Source: Bradyrhizobium erythrophlei
GTDB lineage: Bacteria > Pseudomonadota > Alphaproteobacteria > Rhizobiales > Xanthobacteraceae
DNA: 64,000 nucleotides
Reading direction: 5' to 3'
NCBI RefSeq assembly: GCF_900129425.1
Contig: NZ_LT670817.1
Coordinates: forward strand, 8,336,001 to 8,400,000
Below the pieces are notes generated by a model. It had not been told where the DNA came from and did not search any database. It worked only from the letters and a program-made list of their open reading frames with translations. Numbering within the stretch: position 1 is the first letter of the stretch; each line of letters starts with the position of its first letter. Made by a program: the position numbers and the translations under genes. This document shows, piece by piece, positions 17,282 through 25,397 of the stretch.

Positions 17282-18072
17282 GGCGCGCCTTCCTGAACCC
17301 GGCCGCGGGCGACGTCGAGGAACACTTCCTCCAGCGTCGCCCGGTTGTAGCGCGCCATGATCTTGTCGGGGCTGTCATCGTCCTCGATGCGGCCGCGCTT
17401 CATGATGATGACCCGGTCGCACAGTCGCTCGACTTCGAGCATGTTGTGCGACGCCAACAGGATGGTCGCGCCATGGGTCTTGCGGTAGGTCTCGAGATGC
17501 TGCCTGATCCAGTCGGCGGTATCGGGATCGAGCGAGGCGGTCGGCTCATCCAGCAACAACAGTTCGGGCTGGTTGACCAGCGCCTTGGCCAGCGCCACGC
17601 GGGTCTTCTGGCCGGCGGAAAGCTTGCCGTTGGCGCGGTCGAGGAATTCGCCGAGATCGAGATCGGCGGCGAGTTGCTCGATGCGCTCGCGTAGATTTTC
17701 CACGGCATAGAGGCGGCCGAATATCGAAAGGTTCTGCCGCACCGTGAGCCGCATCGGCATGTCGACATAGGGACTTTCGAAATTGATCCGGCCCAGCACG
17801 TCGTCGCTCTGCTCGGGCATCGAGCAGCCCAGCACCCGGATGCGGCCCGACGTCGGCAGCACCAGCCCCATGATCATGGCAATGGTCGTGGTCTTGCCGG
17901 CGCCGTTGCCGCCGAGCAGCCCGGTCACGCTGCCGCGTGCGATACGAAACGACAGATCGTCGACGGCGCGGGTGGTCTTGTAGAACTTGACGAGGTGGGC
18001 GACCTCGATCGCCGCCGATCCCTTCGGATCGGTCGCGGGCAGACCGGGCGTGACTGAGTCCTTCTCCATCAT
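17278..18072 (-). CDS. ABC-2 type transporter ATP-binding protein
   Basis: A cytoplasmic ATPase of 264 residues. It has Walker A (GGNGAGKTTT, about residue 55), the signature LSAGQKTRVALAKAL and Walker B (LLLLDEPTASLDP) followed by the switch His (LASHN). The tail ends in TLEEVFLDVARG, typical of drug- and Nod-factor-type exporters (NodI/CcmA-like). It is the first gene of the pair and is divergent from actS. Substrate unknown. Confidence 0.93.
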   Translation of the reverse strand: MMEKDSVTPGLPATDPKGSAAIEVAHLVKFYKTTRAVDDLSFRIARGSVTGLLGGNGAGKTTTIAMIMGLVLPTSGRIRVLGCSMPEQSDDVLGRINFESPYVDMPMRLTVRQNLSIFGRLYAVENLRERIEQLAADLDLGEFLDRANGKLSAGQKTRVALAKALVNQPELLLLDEPTASLDPDTADWIRQHLETYRKTHGATILLASHNMLEVERLCDRVIIMKRGRIEDDDSPDKIMARYNRATLEEVFLDVARGRVQEGAP

Positions 18073-18185
18073 GCGGGCCGTTCATTGGGCCATCGCGGCG
18101 GCAAGCGCAAGACTTTGAACGAGCCCGATGTCGGCCTTGATCGAGCGAATTTGTGGTTGAGGCCCGGCACGGCTAAACTCTTGGG

Positions 18186-19514
18186 ATGACCGACGTCGCA
18201 GCCTCCGATTTTCGCCATCCGCGCCGCTATGTCCGTCTGGATACGATCCTGCGGCTGCGCTGGCTCGCCGCGCTCGGGCAACTTGCCGCCATTTTCGTCG
18301 TGGTGCAGGGGCTCGAATTCGACCTCCCGGTGGTCCCCTGCTTGGCCATCGTCGGGCTGTCGGCCCTGCTCAACCTCGCGCTGCAGATCGCCTTCAATCC
18401 GATGCAGCGGCTGGAACCTGCCTACGCCGCGGCGCTGCTCGCGTTGAACATCGTCGAACTGGCGGGACTGTTGTTTTTCACCGGTGGCCTGCAAAATCCA
18501 TTTTCGTTTCTGTTCCTCGCCCCGGTTCTGATCTCCGCGACAGCGTTGCCGATCCGGTTCACGATCGCGCTCGGCGTCCTCGCGGTCGCCTGCGCTTCCG
18601 TGCTGGTGTTCTTTTATCTGCCGCTGCCGTGGGACAGCGACGAGCCTCTGGTGCTGCCGCCGATTTACCTGTTCGGCGTCTGGCTCTCGATCGTGCTGGC
18701 GATCGGGGTCACCAGTCTGTATGCGTTCCAGGTCACCGAGGAAGCTCGAGAACTCTCCGACGCGCTGGCCGCCACCGAACTGGTGCTGACCCGCGAACAG
18801 CATCTCACGCAGCTGGACGGTCTCGCCGCCGCGGCCGCGCACGAACTGGGCACGCCGCTGTCGACGATCTTTCTGATTTCGCGGGAACTGGAGCGGACCT
18901 TGCAGGATAACAGCCCGCTGGCCGGCGATGTCAAAACCCTGCGGGAACAGGCGCAGCGCTGCCGCGATATTCTGGCCAAGATCACCCAGCTGTCGTCGAC
19001 GGGGGCACCGTTCGACCGCATGCCCTTGTCGACACTGATCGAGGAATCGGTGGCGCCGCATCGCAATTTCGGCGTCGCGATCAAGGTCCGCATCGCCGTG
19101 GCAGGCACCAGCGAGCCGGTCGGCACCCGCAATCCGGCGATCCTCTATGGTGTCGGCAACATCCTTGAAAACGCCGTCGATTTCGCCCGCCAGGCCGTCG
19201 AGGTCAACGCGTGGTGGAATACCGAAACCGTCGAGATCGTCATTTCCGACGATGGACCGGGCTTCGCGCCCGACATATTGAAGCGAATCGGCGAGCCCTA
19301 TTTGTCGCGGCGGCGCAGCGCCGACGAGGGCCAAAACGGGCACCGGGGGGGCCTCGGTCTCGGGGTCTTTATCGCCCGAACCCTGCTGGAGCGCACCGGC
19401 GCCAAAGTCTCCTTCACCAACCGGGTCTTTCCCGATCATGGCGCCGTGGTTCAGATCGCCTGGCCGCGCCACCGTTTCGAGGCCGGCGAAATTGCTGCCG
19501 AACCAGCATCTTAG
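18186..19514 (+). CDS. actS: Redox-sensing histidine kinase ActS/RegB/RegS
   Basis: A membrane kinase of 442 residues that reads the redox state of the quinone pool. Six hydrophobic segments fill residues 25-185. The quinone-binding heptapeptide GGxxNPF is present as GGLQNPF (100-106), and the redox-active cysteine of RegB matches Cys259 in AQRCRDIL. The H-box AAAAHELGTPLSTI carries the phosphorylated His219, and the ATP-binding N, G1 and G2 boxes follow (NILENAVDFA, DDGPGF, GGLGLGVF). It is followed after 160 bases by its response regulator. It controls energy metabolism genes (respiration, CO2 and nitrogen fixation) in relatives. Confidence 0.94.
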   Translation: MTDVAASDFRHPRRYVRLDTILRLRWLAALGQLAAIFVVVQGLEFDLPVVPCLAIVGLSALLNLALQIAFNPMQRLEPAYAAALLALNIVELAGLLFFTGGLQNPFSFLFLAPVLISATALPIRFTIALGVLAVACASVLVFFYLPLPWDSDEPLVLPPIYLFGVWLSIVLAIGVTSLYAFQVTEEARELSDALAATELVLTREQHLTQLDGLAAAAAHELGTPLSTIFLISRELERTLQDNSPLAGDVKTLREQAQRCRDILAKITQLSSTGAPFDRMPLSTLIEESVAPHRNFGVAIKVRIAVAGTSEPVGTRNPAILYGVGNILENAVDFARQAVEVNAWWNTETVEIVISDDGPGFAPDILKRIGEPYLSRRRSADEGQNGHRGGLGLGVFIARTLLERTGAKVSFTNRVFPDHGAVVQIAWPRHRFEAGEIAAEPAS

Positions 19515-19563
19515 GACAGTCTTGTTAGGACAGTCTTGGCGTCGTCCCGGCCTTGCGCCGGGA
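19511..19563. repeat. 14-base tandem duplication followed by a hairpin
   Basis: TTAGGACAGTCTTG occurs twice back to back (19511-19524 and 19525-19538); the first copy contains the actS stop codon. A 7-base stem with a 5-base loop (TCCCGGC / GCCGGGA, 19545-19563) follows. It lies between actS and actR and may lower read-through. Confidence 0.75.
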
Positions 19564-19674
19564 CCCGTACGGCGTGATCCCGCCGGGGCGACAGGTGATC
19601 GACTTTGGGCGGCCTTGGCAGCGCCGGATTGCCACTCCATATGTTGGGTGTCGCAGATCAAGGATACCCGAATC

Positions 19675-20229
19675 GTGAGCGCCAACGTCGAACTGACCGA
19701 GCACACCGATCGCTCCCTGCTGATCGTGGAGGACGATAAGCCGTTTCTGGAGCGCCTCTCGCGCGCCATGGAAACCCGTGGCTTCTCCGTGACCTCCTGT
19801 GACAGCGTCACCGATGGTCTGGCGCAGATCGGCCGGGCCGCGCCGGCCTTCGCGGTGGTGGATTTGCGGCTCGGCGACGGCAACGGCCTCGACGTGGTGT
19901 CGGCGTTAAAGCGCAAGCGCCCCGACGCCCGCGCGATCGTGCTGACCGGCTATGGCAACATCGCCACGGCCGTGACTGCGGTGAAGATGGGCGCGGTGGA
20001 TTATCTCTCAAAACCCGCCGACGCCGACGACGTCGTCGCCGCATTGCTCGCCAGCGGCACCGAGAAGTCCGAGCCGCCGCAAAATCCGATGTCGGCGGAT
20101 CGCGTGCGCTGGGAGCACATCCAGCGCATCTACGAGATGTGCAACCGCAACGTCTCCGAAACCGCGCGGCGCCTGAACATGCATCGCCGCACCCTGCAGC
20201 GCATCCTCGCCAAGCGCGCGCCGCGGTAA
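19675..20229 (+). CDS. actR: Redox response regulator ActR/RegA/RegR
   Basis: A 184-residue regulator that partners ActS. The receiver domain (LLIVEDDKPFLERLSRAM, phosphorylated Asp in VVDLRLGDGNGLD, LTGYGNIATAV, LSKPAD) is followed by the short Fis-type helix-turn-helix VSETARRLNMHRRTLQRILAKRAPR, which is nearly invariant in this family. The start is a GTG at 19675 with an AAGGAT site upstream; this gives the usual family length, whereas the longer open frame to 19438 runs through actS and the hairpin. Confidence 0.93.
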   Translation: MSANVELTEHTDRSLLIVEDDKPFLERLSRAMETRGFSVTSCDSVTDGLAQIGRAAPAFAVVDLRLGDGNGLDVVSALKRKRPDARAIVLTGYGNIATAVTAVKMGAVDYLSKPADADDVVAALLASGTEKSEPPQNPMSADRVRWEHIQRIYEMCNRNVSETARRLNMHRRTLQRILAKRAPR

Positions 20230-20307
20230 TCCGTCGGCCTGTCAAAATCGTTAGCTGCCGGATCCCTGACCGAGAGGGCGACCGCGGCGCGTTTGCACGC
20301 GATGAAC

Positions 20308-20387
20308 CGTCATTGCGAGCGCAGCGAAGCAATCCATCGAGCAACAAGGAAGCAAGAGTGGATTGCTTCGCTTCGCTCGCAATGACG
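20308..20387. repeat. Large inverted repeat (28-base arms)
   Basis: Arms at 20308-20335 and 20360-20387 are inverted copies with one mismatch in 28 (CGTCATTGCGAG... / ...CTCGCAATGACG). This unit is a common dispersed repeat type in Bradyrhizobium-like genomes. It lies 79 bases after actR and could act as its terminator. Confidence 0.85.
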
Positions 20388-20446
20388 GCAGGACACAGCT
20401 TCGCGATCTCGCCGCATGTTGTGCGCGAGGTTTGGCCTGCTTGTTC

Positions 20447-20860
20447 CGCCCTCTGCAATCAGAGGGCGCAGGGAATGCCGGATGCCCGATGCACCCGCAG
20501 CCTCGTGTGCGCTATGGGTAGTAAGTATGCACACGAGTATTCACAGCGAGTCACCGGAATCACCCGGCATTCCCCGCGCAATGGTTTACGGCTTATACCG
20601 TGCTCTCCCCGGTGATCGGCTTTCTTGCCACCGTCGCCAGCGGAGTTGCCTCCACCGACTTGACACCAGCGTCGGGGTGTCAGGACCACACGTCTTCGCC
20701 GTCCGCCTCAAGCACCCTCGTCAGGAGCACCATCCGCGTCCACCGCACCCCGCCCCGCGCTGGTGACGTTGCGCAACGCCCCTCTGAGTGGGACAGGATG
20801 GCGGTGAATATAGAAGTGATTTGGGTCGGGCGGCAAGAATAATTTCTGAAAATCAGAAAC
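20447..20860. repeat. Long structured non-coding repeat
   Basis: A 414-base block with no plausible gene but several strong hairpins: CGCCCTCTG / CAGAGGGCG with a 4-base loop (20447-20468), a nested pair with outer 16-base arms (20466-20481 and 20564-20579, one mismatch) and inner 9-base arms (CTCGTGTGC / GCACACGAG, 20502-20537), TGACACC / GGTGTCA (20661-20682), and TTTCTGA / TCAGAAA (20843-20859). The first two share bases, so they are alternative folds. The block resembles a repeat I recall from many Bradyrhizobium genomes; that recollection was not checked. It may be a mobile non-autonomous element or encode an RNA. Confidence 0.6.
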
Positions 20861-20880
20861 CGGGTCGAAGCGCCTTTTCC

Positions 20881-20996
20881 GTCATGGCCGGGCAAAAGCG
20901 CGAAGCGCGTCTTGGCGCCAGACGTCCCGGCCATCCACGTCGTTTGCGTCGCCGCAAGGGAAGACGTGGATGCCCGGCACAAGGACGGGCATGACG
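20881..20996. repeat. Paired palindromic intergenic repeat (BIME-like)
   Basis: Same design as 7885-7969: CATGGCCGGG, then CCCGGCCATCCACGTC, then GACGTGGATGCCCG and CGGGCATGACGA, with a longer first loop. Together with the elements from 20308 onwards it fills the 883-base gene-free stretch between actR and mmcB. Confidence 0.75.
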
Positions 20997-21112
20997 AGCC
21001 TGAATATCACGCGCTGCGTCTGTTGCTGCGCTGGGCAGGTGGCCGGCACCGGGAAGGCGTTTATCCCGAAGGCGGGGCTGGTTCGAACGTGCTGCTTCGA
21101 ACTCATTATATT

Positions 21113-21598
21113 CTAGAATTCGCCATGCCCCTGCGGATCGACCAGGCGGTTGATCCGCTGCGCTGCCGCGATGCCGAACCGGATTGTCATGAGCTTGCGG
21201 GTCGGCGCCGGCAGCCGATGCTCCGGCGCCTCGCAATGCAGATGCGCGCCATAGGCGTCCGCGACGATCAGGCCGGTTTCTTGCGGAAAAATCTCGCACG
21301 GCAGATCCTGGGTGAAGGCGAAGAACAGCCGGTCGCAATGCGCCCGGTAGTCCTGCCACTTCTGGTCGGCGCGCAAATCTTCGATCGATGACTTGATCTC
21401 GACGATCCATATCTCGCCGCGCTCGTTCAGCGCCACCAGATCGGCGCGCCGTCCCGACGGCAGCGGCAATTCGCTGACGCAGGAAAATCCCAGCGACCGT
21501 AACAGCCGCGCGGTGCCGCGCGCGATCGCCAGCGCCGTCTCGGACTGACGGCGATCCGGCGCCGGCACGAGATTGATCTGGCGGGCGGGCGATTCCAT
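21113..21598 (-). CDS. mmcB: MmcB-family DNA repair protein
   Basis: A 161-residue cytoplasmic protein of the MmcB (DUF1052) family. It has a PD-(D/E)xK-like nuclease core: SELPLPSGRRADLVALNERGEIWIVEIKSSIEDLRAD, with Asp, Glu and Lys in the expected order near residues 53-70. MmcB takes part in tolerance of DNA damage in Caulobacter. The start ATG at 21598 is the first in frame with the conserved part. It is divergent from the GH13 gene at 21738. Confidence 0.85.
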   Translation of the reverse strand: MESPARQINLVPAPDRRQSETALAIARGTARLLRSLGFSCVSELPLPSGRRADLVALNERGEIWIVEIKSSIEDLRADQKWQDYRAHCDRLFFAFTQDLPCEIFPQETGLIVADAYGAHLHCEAPEHRLPAPTRKLMTIRFGIAAAQRINRLVDPQGHGEF

Positions 21599-21737
21599 CG
21601 CGCGAGCATAAAGCGCGAAAGAACAAAATGGAAACAGGATTTGCGTCAGGCTCCGCCGAGCGGGGAACCCGCGGAAACCTCACGGCTTATCAACCTGCCG
21701 CTGAGAGTCGAGGCGGACCGATGGGGGCTGCCCGCGC

Positions 21738-23438
21738 ATGATCGACGATCTCTGGTACAAGAATGCCGTGTTCTATTGTCTTTCCGTCGGCACCTATATG
21801 GACGCCAATGGCGACGGGATCGGCGATTTCACGGGGTTGTTGCGCCGGCTGGATTATTTGCAAGGCCTCGGCATCACCGCGATCTGGCTGATGCCGTTCC
21901 AGCCGTCCCCGGGCAAGGACGACGGTTACGACATTGCGGACTATTACGGCGTCGATCCGCGCTATGGCACGCTTGGCGACTTTGTCCAGTTCACCCATGG
22001 CTGCGCGCAGCGCGGCATCCGCGTCATCATCGATCTCGTCGTCAATCACACTTCTGATGCGCATCCCTGGTTTCGCGACGCGCGAAGCTCGAAGGATTCG
22101 CCCTACCGCGACTGGTACGTCTGGGCCGACAAGAAACCCGCCAACGCCGGCAAGGGCATGGTGTTTCCCGGCGTGCAAAAATCCACATGGACGCGCGACA
22201 AGGAAGCCGGCGCCTGGTACTTTCACCGTTTCTACGATTTCCAGCCCGACCTCAACACCTCGAACCCGCGCGTGCAGGCCGAGATCCTCAAGATCATGGG
22301 CTTCTGGATTCAGCTCGGGGTATCCGGTTTCCGCATGGATGCGGTGCCGTTCGTGATCGCGACCAAGGGCGCCAAGGTCCGCACCCCGGTCGAGCAATAC
22401 GACATGCTCAGGAGTTTTCGCGAGTTCCTGCAATGGCGGCAAGGCAACGCCATCATCCTGGCGGAAGCCAATGTGCCGCCCGAAACCGACATGGAGTATT
22501 TCGGCGACGACGGCGACCGCATGCACATGATGTTCAACTTTCACGTCAACCAGCATCTGTTCTATGCGCTGGCCTCGGCCGATACACGTCCGCTGGCCAA
22601 GGCGCTCAAGGCGACGAAACCGCGGCCGGCTTCGGCGCAATGGGGGTTATTCCTGCGCAATCATGATGAACTCGACCTCGGCCGCTTAACCAAGGCGCAG
22701 CGCGATGTCGTGTTCAGGGAATTCGGTCCCGACAAGAACATGCAACTCTACGATCGCGGCATTCGCCGCCGGCTGGCACCGATGCTGGGCGGTGACCGGC
22801 GACGTCTCGAATTGGCCTACAGCCTGATGGGCACGCTGCCGGGAACGCCGGTCATCCGTTACGGCGACGAGATCGGAATGGGCGACAACCTCGATCTGCC
22901 CGAGCGCAACTGCGCCCGCACGCCGATGCAATGGTCGACCGAACCGCATGGCGGATTTACCGAAAGCGACAGACCGTGCTCGCCCCCCATCGATCAAGGC
23001 CCGTACGGCTACGAGCATGTCAATGTCGCCAAACAGCGCCGCGATCCCAACTCGATGCTGAACTGGACCGAGCGCATCATCCGGATGCGCAAGGAAGTCC
23101 CGGAGATCGGCTGGGGCGATTTCACGGTGATCGCGACGCCCGATCCGGCCGTGCTGGTCATGCGCTACGACTGGCGCAACAATTCGGTGTTGTTCGTGCA
23201 CAATCTCGACGAGGAGCCGCGCGAGATCGCCTTCGCGACAGGGCTTCCCGGCGATGCCGGCAAGCTTCTGATCAACCTGTTGTCGGAAGACCACAGCGAG
23301 GCCAACGAACGCGGCAAGCACACGCTTGTCATCGAAGGCTACGGATACCGCTGGTATCGCGTCGGTGGGCTGGATTATCTATTGAAGCGCAGCGACATCG
23401 ACACCGACGCGGCCGGCAACGCCCGTCATCCGGCCTGA
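21738..23438 (+). CDS. GH13 enzyme, trehalose synthase-like
   Basis: A cytoplasmic alpha-amylase-family enzyme of 566 residues. Catalytic residues are in place: nucleophile Asp201 (FRMDAVPF), acid Glu243 (LAEAN) and Asp310 (RNHDELD). The start WYKNAVFYCLSVGTYMDANGDGIGDF and the calcium-free TIM barrel match the trehalose synthase (maltose to trehalose) / maltosyl-type subgroup, but the sequence is shorter than TreS-Pep2 fusions and lacks a maltokinase domain. Substrate is therefore inferred. It faces the alpha-glucosidase gene across a 135-base gap. Confidence 0.85.
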   Translation: MIDDLWYKNAVFYCLSVGTYMDANGDGIGDFTGLLRRLDYLQGLGITAIWLMPFQPSPGKDDGYDIADYYGVDPRYGTLGDFVQFTHGCAQRGIRVIIDLVVNHTSDAHPWFRDARSSKDSPYRDWYVWADKKPANAGKGMVFPGVQKSTWTRDKEAGAWYFHRFYDFQPDLNTSNPRVQAEILKIMGFWIQLGVSGFRMDAVPFVIATKGAKVRTPVEQYDMLRSFREFLQWRQGNAIILAEANVPPETDMEYFGDDGDRMHMMFNFHVNQHLFYALASADTRPLAKALKATKPRPASAQWGLFLRNHDELDLGRLTKAQRDVVFREFGPDKNMQLYDRGIRRRLAPMLGGDRRRLELAYSLMGTLPGTPVIRYGDEIGMGDNLDLPERNCARTPMQWSTEPHGGFTESDRPCSPPIDQGPYGYEHVNVAKQRRDPNSMLNWTERIIRMRKEVPEIGWGDFTVIATPDPAVLVMRYDWRNNSVLFVHNLDEEPREIAFATGLPGDAGKLLINLLSEDHSEANERGKHTLVIEGYGYRWYRVGGLDYLLKRSDIDTDAAGNARHPA

Positions 23439-23453
23439 GAGGTTTCTCTCCGA

Positions 23454-23571
23454 GTCGTCCCCGCGAAAGCGGGACCCATAACCGCCGGCGCTAGCGGTGA
23501 AGTAAGCCGTCTAACACCGCGCGTAACCGAGAAGCCGCGGCGTACTGGTTCCCCGCTTTCGCGGGGACGAC
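23454..23571. repeat. Inverted repeat between convergent genes
   Basis: Perfect 20-base inverted arms at 23454-23473 and 23552-23571 (GTCGTCCCCGCGAAAGCGGG and its complement) enclose 78 bases. Each arm also has its own small hairpin (CCCCGCGAAAGCGGG). The position between the ends of two convergent genes suits a two-way terminator; the family is a dispersed repeat. Confidence 0.8.
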
Positions 23572-23573
23572 GC

Positions 23574-25169
23574 TCATTTTGCTATGATCGCGCCTTCGTT
23601 GCCGCGCAGATCGAGCACGCCCTCGATCTTTTCGCCCTGCCTGTCCAAAAACGTTGAAAGCAGGATTTCGCCGTCAAGGCCCGCGGCGTCCGACGCCATC
23701 GAAACCGGCTCCGCGCCGAGATTCAGCGCGATCACGACCGCCTTTCCTTCGCTCTGCCGCCGATAGAGCAACAGATCTCCTTCCGCCGCGATCGGCAGGT
23801 AATCTCCCGACACCAGTTGCGGCAATTCTTTTCTCAGCTTGATAAGCGCCCTGTAGAGGCTGAGGATCGACCGGGCGTCGGCCTCGAGATTGACCACGTT
23901 TTCGTGGATGAAATCATCCGGCACCGGCAGCCACGGCGTCGCTGTCGAGAAACCGGCGTTGTCAGCCGCACTCCACTGCATCGGCGTCCGGCAGCCGTCC
24001 CGGCCGACGCCTAGTCCCGGCACGTTCTTCTCGAAGGGATCGCGCACCTGGTCTGGTGCGATCGCGACCTGATGCATGCCGATTTCGTCGCCGTAGTACA
24101 GCGTCGGCGTTCCCCGCAGCGTCAACAGCAGCATCGCGGCGACCCGCGCCTGGTCGGGCCCTACCCGGCTTGCCACCCGCGGACGATCGTGATTGCCCAG
24201 CACCCAGTTTGGCCACGCGCCGGCGGGCAAGGCGCGTTCGTAGTCGGCAATGATCGTCTCGATCGACCGCGCGCTCCACAACGTCGACAGCAGCGCGAAG
24301 TTGAACGGCATCTGCGCGCCGCCGAGATCGTTGCCGTAATAGGCGACGAGGCGGTGCAGCGGCAGATAGATCTCCCCGATCAGGATGCGCGCCTCGAACT
24401 CATCGGTCACACGCCGCATCTGCGCAATCACGTCGTGAACTTCGGGCTGATCGGTGGAGTATTGCGTCAGAATCCTCTCGTGCGGCGGCCGGCCTTCGCG
24501 AAAATGCGGATTCGGCGGGTTGTCGCGAAACTCCGCATCCTTGATCAGGTGCCAGATCACGTCGACGCGGAAGCCATCGACGCCCTTGCGAAGCCAGAAC
24601 CGCATCACGTCGTAGATCGCCTCGCGTACCGCGGGATTGCGCCAGTTCAGATCCGGCTGCTGGGCAAGGAAGGCGTGATAATAATATTGCCCCGTCGTGG
24701 CGTCGTGCTCCCAGGCACTGCCGCCGAATTCCGACAGCCAGTTGTTCGGGACGCCGCCGTCGGGCAGCGGATCCCGCCAGATGTACCAGTCGCGCTTCGG
24801 ATTGTCGCGCGAGCTTCGGCTTTCGGCGAACCAGGGGTGCTGGTCGGAGGTGTGGTTCGGCACCAGATCGAGGATCACTTTCAGGCCGCTCGCATGCGCG
24901 GCCGAGATCAGCGCGTCGAAATCCTCCATGGTGCCGAACAGCGGATCGATGCCGGTGTAATCGGCGATATCGTAACCGAAATCAGCCATCGGGGACGGAA
25001 AGATCGGCGACAGCCAGAGCGCGTCGACGCCGAGTTGCAGCAAATAAGGCAGGCGGTCGATGATCCCCCTGATATCGCCGACCCCGTCGGCATCGGAATC
25101 CTGAAACGAAGGTGGATAGACCTGATAGAAAATGCCGTGCCGCCACCAGAATTCGTCGCGCTGATCCAT
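23574..25169 (-). CDS. GH13 alpha-glucosidase
   Basis: A 531-residue oligo-1,6-glucosidase/alpha-glucosidase-type enzyme. The start HGIFYQVYPPSFQDSDADGVGDIRGI is the classic GH13 subfamily pattern, and the catalytic triad is Asp203 (FRVDVIWH), Glu266 (IGEIY) and Asp328 (NHDRPR). RTPMQWS follows near residue 400 as in alpha-glucosidases. It would release glucose from maltose or isomaltose type sugars in the cytoplasm. It is convergent with the trehalose synthase-like gene, which suggests related alpha-glucan or trehalose use. Confidence 0.9.
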   Translation of the reverse strand: MDQRDEFWWRHGIFYQVYPPSFQDSDADGVGDIRGIIDRLPYLLQLGVDALWLSPIFPSPMADFGYDIADYTGIDPLFGTMEDFDALISAAHASGLKVILDLVPNHTSDQHPWFAESRSSRDNPKRDWYIWRDPLPDGGVPNNWLSEFGGSAWEHDATTGQYYYHAFLAQQPDLNWRNPAVREAIYDVMRFWLRKGVDGFRVDVIWHLIKDAEFRDNPPNPHFREGRPPHERILTQYSTDQPEVHDVIAQMRRVTDEFEARILIGEIYLPLHRLVAYYGNDLGGAQMPFNFALLSTLWSARSIETIIADYERALPAGAWPNWVLGNHDRPRVASRVGPDQARVAAMLLLTLRGTPTLYYGDEIGMHQVAIAPDQVRDPFEKNVPGLGVGRDGCRTPMQWSAADNAGFSTATPWLPVPDDFIHENVVNLEADARSILSLYRALIKLRKELPQLVSGDYLPIAAEGDLLLYRRQSEGKAVVIALNLGAEPVSMASDAAGLDGEILLSTFLDRQGEKIEGVLDLRGNEGAIIAK

Positions 25170-25397
25170 CTTTTAAATCATTCTCCAAAATCGCGTTGCG
25201 CGGGCCAACGCCGCAACCGCCGACAAGTTCAGGCCGGCGAATTCCCCAAAAGCATCGGGAAAGACGACGGAGGTATGACGGAAGAGCCGAAATCCGCGGT
25301 TCGGCGGCCAGGCGCACGGAATCCACCTGCACCCCTTTTTGGATTCGGCTTGGGAATACCGGCCGATCGGGCTATCGTGGATGCCGGGGGCAGGGAC

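Noticed and set aside
18069..19916. Long antisense frame over actS (about 615 codons)
   Set aside because: No domain pattern and it covers the well-supported kinase gene.
20230..20446. Possible small genes in the gap after actR
   Set aside because: Frames here are translations of inverted repeats with no start signal.
24072..25397. Upstream extension of the lpxD frame across the alpha-glucosidase gene
   Set aside because: The extension is antisense to GH13 coding sequence and has no LpxD features; the start was set at 25398.
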